Positions 34,881 to 42,389 of a stretch of DNA of 64,000 nt are shown here, one piece after another. Position 1 is the first letter of the stretch. The number at the start of each line of letters is the position of its first letter. The notes below the pieces were generated by a model, which saw only the letters and a list, made by a program, of their open reading frames with translations, did no database searches and had not been told where the DNA came from. The stretch comes from SMWD01 sp964629475 (GTDB taxonomy: Bacteria; Pseudomonadota; Gammaproteobacteria; Steroidobacterales; GCA-2729495). The translations under genes and the position numbers were made by a program. The stretch covers positions 104,659 to 168,658 of the forward strand of contig CAZVQW010000004.1 of assembly GCA_964629475.1 (NCBI GenBank), written 5' to 3'.

Positions 34881-36151
34881 TGCTGTTGCCTTTTTCCATG
34901 AACATAAATACGGTCAGGTACGGTTTTGCAGGTTTCCCATTTTGTATAGAAAGGCATGAGCACGAAGTACGCAAAGTAGATGAATGTAAACACCGGTGAA
35001 GCCCAGAAGGGCGCCCAGTCAGCAGGTTTGATGCCCAGTACGCCAAGACACAGGAAGCTGATTGTCCAGATCATCAGGAATGCTTTGCTGATTCTTCCTT
35101 TGTAACGAATGGACCTGACCGGACTGCGATCCAGCCATGGCAGGAAGAAAACGATAGCAATGGCCCCGGCCATTACCACCAGGCCCCACAGCTTGGCATC
35201 TATGCCGAGAAAATTAACAGTGACTGCTCTCAGCATGGCGTAGAACGGGGTGAAGTACCAAACCGGCGCTATATGTTCCGGTGTGCTCAGGTTGTTGGCC
35301 GGCACATAGTTGGGCGGTTCAATAAAGTATCCGCCCCCGTCAGGGAAGTAAAATATTGCCGCAAAGAAAATCATAAAGAATATGACCACGGGAATAAGAT
35401 CGTGGACGGTGTAATAGGGGTGGAATGGAATGCCATCCAGAGGCTTTCCTTCTTTATCTTTTTGAGCTTTTATATCGACCCCTTCAGGGTTATTTGAGCC
35501 CACCTGGTGCAGGGCAATTAAATGCAGGAAAACGCCGGCAATCAAAATAATCGGAACCAGTGCGACATGGAAAGCGAAAAACCGGCTTAGCGTTGCACCG
35601 CCGATAAAAAAGTCACCCTGTACCCAGATCTGCAGGTCTTCGCCGACCAATGGAATCGTGCCGATCAGACTCAGGATGACCTTGGCGCCCCAGTAGGACA
35701 TATTGCCGAAAGGCAGCACATAGCCGAAGAAGCCTTCGGCCATCATCAGCAGGTAAATCACCATGCCGATCAGCCAGACTAATTCACGCGGTTCCTTGTA
35801 TGAGCCATAGAGAAAGCCGCGATAAATGTGCAGATAGACCGCAATGAAAAAGAAAGAAGCGCCGACTTCGTGCATATAGCGGATAATCCAGCCGGATTCG
35901 ACATCGCGCATGATGTATTCGATGGAATCAAATGCGCCCTCCAGTGTCGGCGTGTAGAACATCGTGAGCCAGATACCGCTCAATAACTGGTTGGCGAATG
36001 CCAGAATCGCGAGTACACCGAAAAAGTACCAGAAGTTCAGGTTTTTCGGCGCATAGTACTCACTCATATGCGTCTTGAATGCCTTGATGACGGGCAAGCG
36101 GTAATCAACCCAATACAGCAACTCCGTACCTTTCTTGCGCAGAGTGCTCAT
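34877..36151 (-). CDS. petB: Cytochrome b of the bc1 complex
   Basis: Quinone-oxidising membrane subunit with two b-type haems. The 424-residue protein has at least eight helices; recognisable segments are IMRDVESGWIIRYMHEVGAS, HIYRGFLYGSYKEPRELVWL, the Qo-site PVVGEDL-like GTIPLVGEDLQIW and the PEWY-equivalent HIAPVWYFTPFYAMLR, where the Glu of PEWY is replaced by Val (PVWY). It starts at the last base of the petA stop (one-base overlap) and overlaps petC by 4 bp, so petABC is one operon in the usual order. Confidence 0.95.
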   Translation of the reverse strand: MSTLRKKGTELLYWVDYRLPVIKAFKTHMSEYYAPKNLNFWYFFGVLAILAFANQLLSGIWLTMFYTPTLEGAFDSIEYIMRDVESGWIIRYMHEVGASFFFIAVYLHIYRGFLYGSYKEPRELVWLIGMVIYLLMMAEGFFGYVLPFGNMSYWGAKVILSLIGTIPLVGEDLQIWVQGDFFIGGATLSRFFAFHVALVPIILIAGVFLHLIALHQVGSNNPEGVDIKAQKDKEGKPLDGIPFHPYYTVHDLIPVVIFFMIFFAAIFYFPDGGGYFIEPPNYVPANNLSTPEHIAPVWYFTPFYAMLRAVTVNFLGIDAKLWGLVVMAGAIAIVFFLPWLDRSPVRSIRYKGRISKAFLMIWTISFLCLGVLGIKPADWAPFWASPVFTFIYFAYFVLMPFYTKWETCKTVPDRIYVHGKRQQQ

Positions 36152-36732
36152 CAGACTTTGCCTTCTTCATCAGTACCGATAATCACCGTGTTTTCATCTG
36201 CATAATAATGAGGCGGTACTTTGAGATTGGTAGGAGCCGGCACGCCCTTGTATACACGACCGGCGAAATCGAATTTCGAACCATGACACGGACAGAAAAA
36301 GCCGGTAAAACCCGCCTCGTTTTCTTTATTACGAAATTTCGGCGTACATCCCAGGTGTGTGCAAACGCCCTCAATGACTAATACTTCCGGTTTAATCGAG
36401 CGGTTGGCATTTTTGGCGTAATCGGGCTGTTGAGCATCTTCAGAATCGGGATTTCGTAATTCGTTATCCAGACCCAGGGTGGATGCGATCATTTCCGCAG
36501 TGCGCTTGACGATATAGATAGGTCGTCCTCGCCATTCTTCGACCAGCAAGGCGCCTTCAGGGATGGTGGATAAGTCGATGGTGATTGGCGCACCCGCAGC
36601 CTTTGCCCGGGCACTTGGATTCCAGGAACGTACATAGGGGGTGATCCAGCCGGCTCCGCCGGCGGCAAATAATGCGCAGCTTGCTCCGGTCAGGAACATT
36701 CTCCGATCATTTCGTGCATCGTCATTGCTCAT
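36151..36732 (-). CDS. petA: Rieske iron-sulfur subunit of the bc1 complex
   Basis: [2Fe-2S] subunit of ubiquinol:cytochrome c reductase. The 193-residue protein has an N-terminal Tat-like anchor (NDRRMFLTGASCALFAAGGA) and the Rieske cluster motifs CTHLGC (124-129) and CPCHGS (147-152), which supply two Cys and two His ligands plus the stabilising disulfide. First gene of petABC on the minus strand. Its upstream region holds a palindromic AT-rich site and a REP pair before an Rrf2-type Fe-S-sensing regulator gene. Confidence 0.96.
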   Translation of the reverse strand: MSNDDARNDRRMFLTGASCALFAAGGAGWITPYVRSWNPSARAKAAGAPITIDLSTIPEGALLVEEWRGRPIYIVKRTAEMIASTLGLDNELRNPDSEDAQQPDYAKNANRSIKPEVLVIEGVCTHLGCTPKFRNKENEAGFTGFFCPCHGSKFDFAGRVYKGVPAPTNLKVPPHYYADENTVIIGTDEEGKV

Positions 36733-36867
36733 TTAATTGCCTCATCATTTGCCTGATTTAATACCCGCAACTCACCAAACTGAAAAGAGAAATCTCCCCG
36801 AAATTTAGGGTCGTAGTGACCGTCAGGAGCGGGAAAATTCGTTGGTTTTCAGCCAAAAAAACAGAAA

Positions 36868-36891
36868 GCATACTAATATAGTAAGCATACA
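36868..36891 (-). promoter_or_regulatory. Candidate operator upstream of petABC
   Basis: AGCATAC occurs twice as a direct repeat (36868 and 36885) around the palindrome TACTA-ATA-TAGTA. The site lies about 140 bp upstream of petA. On the minus strand the same bases contain a possible -10 region. Binding by the Rrf2 protein encoded at 37047 is a guess from proximity. Confidence 0.4.
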
Positions 36892-36916
36892 ATTGCCATA
36901 ATTCCCGGGCAGGCAT

Positions 36917-36993
36917 TTCCCGTAGGAGCGGCATCTTGCCGCGATTCCCCGCAGCGGTAGATCAATCGCGGCAAGATGCCGCTCCTACGGGAA
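36917..36993. repeat. REP-type inverted pair (GTAG foot, ATCTT loop)
   Basis: Facing copies of CCCGTAGGAGCGGCATCTTG with a ~20-bp middle. The same subtype as at 50803; each unit folds as GCGGCA-tct-TGCCGC. It lies in the 314-bp gap between petA and the Rrf2 gene; the rest of that gap shows only the candidate operator above. Confidence 0.88.
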
Positions 36994-37046
36994 GCGTCGA
37001 GTTTGTTTAAGTGATTACCGCAGGTCGATTCCAGGACGGCAGTGGG

Positions 37047-37448
37047 TCAGGCTGTGATTTCCTTGATGGAAACAGATTGCAGCTTCTCGACGATTTCCCT
37101 GTTTACTTCGCACCATTTATGAGCCAAAGGGCAACTGGCCTCCAGAGAGCAGTGATTATCAGGATAAGTGTCCGCGCAATCTGTCAGGGCAATGGGGCCG
37201 TCAATCGCCTGGATGATATCTGCAACACTGATATCCGGTGCCGGGCGAGCCAGCCTGTACCCGCCTTTATTGCCCCGAAAAGATGTAATCAAACCGGCAT
37301 CGACCAGGTATTTGAGAAGCTTGCGTACGGTCGCCAATGGAATCCTGGAACGCTGAGCTACGGCCCTGGTTGTTAATAAGCCTTCGGCATTAACAAAAAT
37401 GGTGGCAATCACCAAGCCATAATCGGGCAACCTGCCTAAACGTAACAT
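37047..37448 (-). CDS. Rrf2-family Fe-S regulator (SUF-system regulator type)
   Basis: A 133-residue winged-helix regulator of the Rrf2/IscR family. The N-terminus (MLRLGRLPDYGLVIATIFVN) matches the SUF-system regulator subgroup, the helix-turn-helix reads TTRAVAQRSRIPLATVRKLL, and three cysteines at 91, 100 and 106 can bind a [2Fe-2S] cluster as in IscR. No suf genes are in the window; the neighbours are petABC (Fe-S and haem proteins) and apbE. A role in controlling Fe-S-dependent respiration genes is plausible but unproven. Confidence 0.91.
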   Translation of the reverse strand: MLRLGRLPDYGLVIATIFVNAEGLLTTRAVAQRSRIPLATVRKLLKYLVDAGLITSFRGNKGGYRLARPAPDISVADIIQAIDGPIALTDCADTYPDNHCSLEASCPLAHKWCEVNREIVEKLQSVSIKEITA

Positions 37449-37561
37449 CTTGCAAACATCCTCGGAATTCTGACTGCAGCAAAGTGAATTACAGGATCTG
37501 CTGCTTCAGTGAGTTGAATGTCATCATACCTGATGGTGAGTGGTGCGGTAATATTGCACGC

Positions 37562-38545
37562 ATGCTGAAGTTTATTCTCTGGTCACTGATTCTAATTGGC
37601 TTATGTGTGGCGCCGCTCCTGAGTGCACAGGCCGAATGGTTCTCGGCCTCACAGAACAAAATGGGTACGCGTGTCGATGTGAAGCTCTGGCACGACGAGG
37701 AGGGAGAAGCCGGGCGTCTGATCGCCTCGGCGATGGCCGAGTTCGATCGAATCGAAGCGGTCATGAGCACCTATCTGGAAGATTCTGAGATAACGCATAT
37801 TAACGAGGTGGCTGCGAACGAACCGGTGACTGTCAGTCCGGAATTGTTCAGACTCATCGATCGTGCATTGCAGTTATCCGTAATGACGAACGGTGCATTC
37901 GACATTACCTATGACAGTGTCGGCCAGCTATATGACTTTCGCGCGGGTGTCCGTCCCGCACCTGAGCAGATCGCCACACACCTCGACGCGATTGATTTTC
38001 GTCACGTACATCTGATCCGGGAGACGGTGACGATTCGCTTCGCCCGGGCCGGTGTCAGGATTAACCTGGGTGGTATTGCCAAAGGATATGCCGTTGAGTC
38101 TGTTATCGATTTGCTGCGTGCCGCGGGTGTGACCAATGCGCTGGCAACGGCCGGCGGCGATACGCGGCTGCTCGGCGATCGAGGTAACGGCCCGTGGGTC
38201 GTCGGTGTCCGGGATCCGGACGACAGGACGGGCCTGGTCACGCGACTCGCGTTACAGGATGAGGCAATTTCGACTTCGGGCGATTACGAGCGGTTCTTCA
38301 TCGAACAGGATACCCGTTATCATCATATCCTGAACCCGGCGACGGGCCGGTCAGTCGGGCATGTGCGCAGTGTGACGATCGTCGGACCGGATGCGACGCT
38401 GACCGACGGGTTGTCGACCAGTGTTTTCGTACTCGGGCCGGATGCCGGTCTTGAATTTATCGAGTCGATCGAAGGTTACGAGGCGCTGATCGTCGATGTC
38501 GATCATCGCCTGCGTTTTTCTTCAGGATTTGATCCGAAGAAGTAA
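37562..38545 (+). CDS. apbE: FAD:protein FMN transferase (ApbE family)
   Basis: Exported flavin transferase that attaches FMN from FAD to Thr/Ser in target proteins such as NqrB/C, RnfD/G or FMN-bind proteins. The 327-residue product has a signal peptide (LKFILWSLILIGLCVAPLLS), the Mg2+/FAD phrases ASQNKMGTRVDVKLW, FDRIEAVMSTYLEDSEITHI, INLGGIAKGYAVESVIDLLR, DEAISTSGDYERFF and TLTDGLSTSVFVLGPDAG. Start at the ATG just before the hydrophobic signal. It is divergent from the Rrf2 gene. ApbE usually travels with DUF4266/DUF3570/TlpA genes, which here lie ~5.5 kb upstream. Confidence 0.94.
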   Translation: MLKFILWSLILIGLCVAPLLSAQAEWFSASQNKMGTRVDVKLWHDEEGEAGRLIASAMAEFDRIEAVMSTYLEDSEITHINEVAANEPVTVSPELFRLIDRALQLSVMTNGAFDITYDSVGQLYDFRAGVRPAPEQIATHLDAIDFRHVHLIRETVTIRFARAGVRINLGGIAKGYAVESVIDLLRAAGVTNALATAGGDTRLLGDRGNGPWVVGVRDPDDRTGLVTRLALQDEAISTSGDYERFFIEQDTRYHHILNPATGRSVGHVRSVTIVGPDATLTDGLSTSVFVLGPDAGLEFIESIEGYEALIVDVDHRLRFSSGFDPKK

Positions 38546-38566
38546 AAAATTAATGCTAAGCGCCGG

Positions 38567-38974
38567 TTAATTTGCCAGCCAGTTTTCTACCTGCAGTCCG
38601 GGAACACGAGAGAACTCTCCGGCATTGGCTGTCACCACCGTAAGGCCGGCTGAATACGCGTGAGCTGCGATGAGCAGGTCATTGGGTCCAATGGGAGTTC
38701 CAAGCCGTGCGAGATGGTGACGGATCGTTGCATATTGGCGGTCGACCGATTCTTCCAGAGGCAGGATCTCCACAGCGGAAAGAATCAAATCGACCCGGTC
38801 CAGCAGCTTTTCAGAACCCGACTTGGCGGCGCCGAAGCGGAGTTCCGCGGCGACAATAATGCTGGTGCAAATGGCGTCCTCTCCAACCGCAGCAATGCGG
38901 GCTGCAACCGACCCTTGCGGGTGACGAATCAAATCAGAAAGAATGTTGGTATCCAGCAGATAGGCGAATGGCAT
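38567..38974 (-). CDS. vapC: PIN-domain ribonuclease toxin VapC
   Basis: Toxin of a type II toxin-antitoxin pair; VapC proteins are Mg2+-dependent RNases that cleave tRNA or rRNA. The 135-residue protein has the PIN acidic residues in AYLLDTNILSDLIRHP (Asp8), VAAELRFGAAKS (Glu) and PIGPNDLLIAAHAYSAGL (Asp). It starts 3 bp after the vapB stop on the same strand. It is complete and its catalytic residues are intact, so it is presumably active. Confidence 0.93.
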   Translation of the reverse strand: MPFAYLLDTNILSDLIRHPQGSVAARIAAVGEDAICTSIIVAAELRFGAAKSGSEKLLDRVDLILSAVEILPLEESVDRQYATIRHHLARLGTPIGPNDLLIAAHAYSAGLTVVTANAGEFSRVPGLQVENWLAN

Positions 38975-38977
38975 GAT

Positions 38978-39244
38978 TCAGAGATTCACGTCATCCTGCG
39001 GGGCCAGATCCTCGTCCACATCGGGAAAGGTCTCGGTCAGGGGGGTGAGTGTCGCCAGCAGAGATAACAACCGACCTTTTCTCATCGGTTCCACGATCAG
39101 GCGATCGCCCTCTTTGCGGATGACGGCCTCCGTTCCCTCCAGTTCAAATTCGCGAGGAATACGAAGCGCCTGGTTACGCCCGTTGCGGAACAAGCGGACG
39201 TGACGTTCGGGCGATACCGTCTGAGAATTTTTTATTACAGGCAT
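38978..39244 (-). CDS. vapB: VapB-type antitoxin
   Basis: An 88-residue antitoxin with an AbrB/MazE-like swapped-hairpin N-terminus: HVRLFRNGRNQALRIPREFE is the classic VapB phrase. The C-terminal half (RKGRLLSLLATLTPLTETFP) would wrap VapC. The frame stays open further upstream, but the ATG at 39244 lies inside a perfect palindrome that is the expected autoregulatory operator, and it gives a standard antitoxin length. Precedes vapC by 3 bp. Confidence 0.92.
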   Translation of the reverse strand: MPVIKNSQTVSPERHVRLFRNGRNQALRIPREFELEGTEAVIRKEGDRLIVEPMRKGRLLSLLATLTPLTETFPDVDEDLAPQDDVNL

Positions 39245-39264
39245 ATGCCAAAACATATGCCTGT
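39237..39264. promoter_or_regulatory. Palindromic vapBC operator overlapping the vapB start codon
   Basis: Perfect 11-bp arms ACAGGCATATG and CATATGCCTGT flank CCAAAA. The vapB start codon lies inside the downstream arm, so a VapBC complex bound here would block transcription, and the same hairpin in RNA could hide the start. Confidence 0.82.
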
Positions 39265-39585
39265 ATCCCGTTCCTGTCAATGGTTGATTGTGACGTTTCA
39301 GACCCAAAAGAAGGGTTGATATTGCGGTGAATTCTTTACCAGGTTGCCCGGTAGACTGGCCATGGCAGTGATTCTGACGCCATACCTGCCTCAGGTTGAT
39401 CGATGAGGCAGTGGGCAGTCGCAGGATGCGGTCATTCCAGCGAGCATTTGCTAAAATCAGACGTTCATCGACCACTTTTTACATAATAAAGGTCGTATCC
39501 AGCGGCTTCGCCATTCAATACGAACCCCCGGAACGATACAGGCGATTGCGGCGAGCAAGGCTCGCTGCCCACTATGGAGACAACT
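39265..39585. other. Non-coding stretch between vapBC and bactofilin
   Basis: 321 bp without a convincing gene. It contains a small hairpin (TGCCTCA 39387-39393 facing TGAGGCA 39404-39410) and must hold the promoters for vapBC (minus) and the bactofilin gene (plus). I see no consensus promoter pair, tRNA or repeat. Confidence 0.6.
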
Positions 39586-40203
39586 ATGTTTGAGCTTGGA
39601 AAAAAAGAAGGTGCCGAAAACAACCACGAAGATTCCGCTCGGAATGAGCAGCAGAGTCAACGGAACGCTGCAAGAACAGAGGGCGCATCAGCGACTTCCG
39701 CAACCACCAGTCGTAACGTAGCGGTGATCGGCCGGTCAATACGAATCGATGGAGATCTGCAGGGCGAAGAGGATCTGTGTATTGAAGGCGATGTCAACGG
39801 CACGATAAGCCTGCAAAACAATACGCTGACGATTGGCAGTGAAGGCAAAGTCAAGGCTGACGTCTATGCTAAGTCGGTGATCGTCGATGGCATGATGGAA
39901 GGCGATTTATACAGCTCGGAACGAGTTGAGGTTCGCAGGAATGCAACGGTTAACGGCAATATCACGGCGCCCCGGGTGAGCCTCGAAGACGGTGCCAGGT
40001 TCAAGGGTTCGATGGAAATGGACCAGCAAGCGGTGGAAAAAGCTATCAGTGCGGTTGCGAACGTAGCGACAACCAATGCCGGTTCCGAGACCCGCTCAAA
40101 GGATCAGTCCAAAACCAGATCCGGGCTGAATGGCGATAAGCATGCAACAAAACCAAAGTCCGCAAGTCGTGACACCGCCGAGGGGCGAGAGTCAGTCGGT
40201 TAA
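39586..40203 (+). CDS. Bactofilin (polymer-forming cytoskeletal protein)
   Basis: A 205-residue protein with a central bactofilin (DUF583) right-handed beta-helix: VIGRSIRIDGDLQGEEDLCI, EGDVNGTISLQNNTLTIGSE, GKVKADVYAKSVIVDGMMEG, SSERVEVRRNATVNGNITAP. Polar, disordered tails flank it. Bactofilins polymerise without nucleotide and position envelope enzymes, stalks or motility parts. GGAGA lies six bases before the ATG at 39586; another ATG four codons upstream is possible. It sits just upstream of the riboswitch-controlled envelope-motor operon on the same strand. Confidence 0.92.
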   Translation: MFELGKKEGAENNHEDSARNEQQSQRNAARTEGASATSATTSRNVAVIGRSIRIDGDLQGEEDLCIEGDVNGTISLQNNTLTIGSEGKVKADVYAKSVIVDGMMEGDLYSSERVEVRRNATVNGNITAPRVSLEDGARFKGSMEMDQQAVEKAISAVANVATTNAGSETRSKDQSKTRSGLNGDKHATKPKSASRDTAEGRESVG

Positions 40204-40234
40204 GCACTGACGACAGCATCTGAGTGTTAGTAGT

Positions 40235-40849
40235 GTGATTCAGCTAAGCGTGCGGTCGGCTGATCGCGAGACAATCGAAAAACCGATACGGTTCAATGCG
40301 CCGTTGTTCCGATCACTCGTTCAGCGTCTGGATACCGGCGAACGTTGTGTCGTCCTGGATCTGGGTGCTGCGCGTACGCAGACTGTTTCGCTGTTCGGTC
40401 AATATGGTTGCCGTCTGGATATTGCAGATTTGATCGATGGGGTGGAGCAGTTGAACGCCGAGCCCGATCCGGAGTGTCTGCAGGACAGGGTCGAGGCGCT
40501 GCTTCCCGTGCCTCATGCGGAGGCGGCCGATGCGGTGCTGTGCTGGGATATCCTGAACTACCTCGATCGTCCGGCGCTTACTGCGCTGATGTCGCGCGTA
40601 GCTGCCCGCGCACGGCCCGGAACACTGGTGCATATGCTGATCGTCTATGCGGGAACCCATATGCCGGCGTACCCGGGCCACATCGTACCCCGGGAAGATC
40701 ATAGCCTGCTGGATGTGGCCGTTTCCCGCAACGAACGGGAGGCTCCGCGCTACACGCCCTGCGATCTGACGGACTGCCTGCACGGGTATTCCCTGGAGCG
40801 TGCCGTGCTGCTGACCAATGGGTTGCAGGAAATGTTATTTCGTCTGTGA
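40235..40849 (+). CDS. SAM-dependent methyltransferase-like protein
   Basis: A 204-residue protein, GTG start, with a Rossmann methyltransferase layout: motif I region VVLDLGAARTQTVSLFGQYG, an acidic strand (LDIADLIDGVEQL), the motif IV-like DAVLCWDILNYLDRPALTAL and motif VI-like RARPGTLVHMLIVYAGTHMP. The Gly-rich loop is atypical (LGAARTQ rather than GxGxG), so SAM binding may be weak or lost. Substrate unknown. It follows bactofilin by 31 bp and may share its transcript. The riboswitch region starts about 75 bp after its stop. Confidence 0.75.
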   Translation: MIQLSVRSADRETIEKPIRFNAPLFRSLVQRLDTGERCVVLDLGAARTQTVSLFGQYGCRLDIADLIDGVEQLNAEPDPECLQDRVEALLPVPHAEAADAVLCWDILNYLDRPALTALMSRVAARARPGTLVHMLIVYAGTHMPAYPGHIVPREDHSLLDVAVSRNEREAPRYTPCDLTDCLHGYSLERAVLLTNGLQEMLFRL

Positions 40850-40925
40850 CGGATGCTGCCCGCACCTGCCTGCCCGCCGTTAACTCTCTGAATAATTTGC
40901 TGAATTTACCTTAATACGCGGGGTT

Positions 40926-40943
40926 CCGTGACCGCGATCACGG
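40926..40943. promoter_or_regulatory. CRP-like site upstream of the riboswitch
   Basis: CCGTGA-CCGCGA-TCACGG is a perfect inverted repeat with the GTGA-N6-TCAC spacing of CRP-family regulators. It lies about 24 bp upstream of a CATAAT -10 box (40967-40972), roughly the distance of a class II CRP-activated promoter. A regulator of the CRP/Vfr/Clp group is inferred; no such gene is in the window. Confidence 0.62.
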
Positions 40944-40966
40944 GAATTCAGTGCAATGCCTGCGAC

Positions 40967-40972
40967 CATAAT
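40967..40972 (+). promoter_or_regulatory. Candidate -10 box of the riboswitch operon
   Basis: CATAAT differs from TATAAT in one base. No good -35 hexamer stands 16-18 bp upstream (GAATTC), as expected for an activator-dependent promoter beside the CRP-like palindrome. Transcription would start near 40979, about 55 bp before the riboswitch aptamer. Confidence 0.5.
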
Positions 40973-41032
40973 GTCCCTGGACGGATTCGGTTTTCGGCCC
41001 GCGTCGAAGCTGGCCGGTTTCGTTTAAAAGAA

Positions 41033-41124
41033 AAGGCAAACCTGCTGAAAGGCGGGGACGCAAAGCCATCGATCTACGGTTCCACCGGTTTACCGGCAGG
41101 CGCTATGACCGCGAGGCTGCCGAC
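41033..41124 (+). ncRNA. c-di-GMP-I (GEMM-I) riboswitch
   Basis: The conserved aptamer core is present in order: GGCAAACC (41036-41043), a hairpin closed with GAAAGG as tetraloop region, GGGACGCAAAGCC (41055-41067), a second arm with variable middle, and the closing GAGGCTGCCGA typical of the 3' end of this class. This RNA binds cyclic di-GMP through the G and C of the three-way junction. The next start codon is at 41235, about 110 nt downstream. No oligo-U terminator hairpin is seen in between, so control of translation or of RNA folding near the start is more likely than simple attenuation. Confidence 0.92.
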
Positions 41125-41234
41125 TGCTGCGAGTACATCGCGGTGGAATGTATTGCGTCCCTTTCTCTATCCCTGTTTGCCATTTTCAATGGATGGTTTG
41201 CCGGCCCGTTGTCAGGCCAGGACTGGAGAGTTGG

Positions 41235-41792
41235 ATGCTGAAACTGCTTTATAGCCGAATTCTCAATGGAGATCGGTGCAGCATTTGGCCACTGAAACAT
41301 GCGGGTGCGGCTATTTGTATTGTTGCGACAACCCTCTTAATAGGCTCTGCCTGGGCGAAAACGCCGACTGTTTCCGAGTCGGCTCCGGATTTCGCTTTAA
41401 AAAGCTCCGCCGGACGTAATCTGCGTTTGTCGGAATTTCGTGGCGATGTTGTCATCGTAAATTTCTGGTCGACGCGATGCGCGCGCTGTCTTGACCAACT
41501 CGATCGTCTCGATGCGATCAATGCGGCAGCCGGCCCGAATCGCATGAGTATCCTGAGCATCAATGTAGATAGCGACAGCGGCAAGGCGCAGCGTGCAATT
41601 GCAGGTCGGGATCTTGGGTTTCCCGTGTTGTTTGATACGGACAAGACGGTGAGTCGCTTATATGACCCGGCTAAGCTGCCGATGACCATCCTGATCGACC
41701 CGCATGGGGTTGTTCGTTATATCCATGAAGGTTTTCACCGCGGTGATGAAGCGCTGTATGCGCAGGAACTCGCAGAATTGAGTGCCGAATAA
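41235..41792 (+). CDS. TlpA-like thioredoxin-fold protein, first gene of the riboswitch operon
   Basis: A 185-residue protein with a membrane signal (HAGAAICIVATTLLIGSAWA) and a TlpA/AhpC-TSA thioredoxin fold: SAPDFALKSSAGRNLRLSEF, VIVNFWSTRCARCLDQLDRL and LPMTILIDPHGVVRYIHEGF. The redox pair is CARC instead of WCGPC, and the Trp before it is changed, so its potential may differ from the TlpA at 30122. GGAG seven bases upstream supports the ATG at 41235. Directly controlled by the c-di-GMP-I riboswitch and followed 30 bp later by the next operon gene. A role in disulfide handling for secreted operon products is inferred. Confidence 0.88.
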   Translation: MLKLLYSRILNGDRCSIWPLKHAGAAICIVATTLLIGSAWAKTPTVSESAPDFALKSSAGRNLRLSEFRGDVVIVNFWSTRCARCLDQLDRLDAINAAAGPNRMSILSINVDSDSGKAQRAIAGRDLGFPVLFDTDKTVSRLYDPAKLPMTILIDPHGVVRYIHEGFHRGDEALYAQELAELSAE

Positions 41793-41822
41793 CGCTTGCC
41801 GATTAATTAAGGGATTTTATTC

Positions 41823-42353
41823 ATGATCAAACTATTTCAACGCGTAACCTCGGTGGCGCTGGTTCTGATTCTCACGCAAACGGCTGTATCGGCAACTGAT
41901 GTTAAGCCGGCCAGCCTCGACGCCGAGGTGCAGGATCTCAAGGGTGCCGTGCTCGATCTGAATCGCGAGTTGTTCATGCTCGAGGAAGAGTTGTTGTATC
42001 CGGCCAATACTCAGATCGCCGTATTCATGTCGATGGATATTGGCGAGTTTTTTGCACTCGATTCGGTGCAGCTCGAACTCGACGGTAAATCGGTAACGAA
42101 TTATCTGTACACGGAACGTGAAGTGACTGCCTTGCATCGCGGTGGCGTGCAGCAGTTGTTCCTCGGCAATTTGAAAACCGGTGAGCATGAACTGGTGGCG
42201 ATTTTCACCGGTGTCGGTCCGCACGGTCGCGACTATCGACGTGGCGCAACACTGACGTTCGACAAGCAGATCGGTGCAAAATTTGTTGAATTACAGATCT
42301 CCGACAAGGCCAGTAAACGGCAACCGGAATTCTACGCCAGGGAGTGGGAATAA
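41823..42353 (+). CDS. Exported protein of unknown function with coiled-coil start
   Basis: A 176-residue secreted protein (signal peptide ending AVSA). After it comes a short heptad-rich stretch (LDAEVQDLKGAVLDLNRELF, MLEEELLY), then a predicted beta-sandwich-like part (TQIAVFMSMDIGEFFALDSV, GGVQQLFLGNLKTGEHELVA, IFTGVGPHGRDYRRGATLTF). I recognise no named family. It looks periplasmic and is packed between the TlpA-like and TPR genes, so it is probably a structural or adaptor part of the same machine. Confidence 0.85.
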   Translation: MIKLFQRVTSVALVLILTQTAVSATDVKPASLDAEVQDLKGAVLDLNRELFMLEEELLYPANTQIAVFMSMDIGEFFALDSVQLELDGKSVTNYLYTEREVTALHRGGVQQLFLGNLKTGEHELVAIFTGVGPHGRDYRRGATLTFDKQIGAKFVELQISDKASKRQPEFYAREWE

Positions 42354-42389
42354 CCGTTGTTGCGTTCAGTTGAGCAGGGGCGATTACCG

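Noticed and set aside
39245..39475. Longer N-terminus for VapB
   Set aside because: The added part has no antitoxin character and would read through the operator palindrome.
41125..41234. Intrinsic terminator as expression platform of the riboswitch
   Set aside because: No stem followed by a U tract is visible between the aptamer and the start codon.
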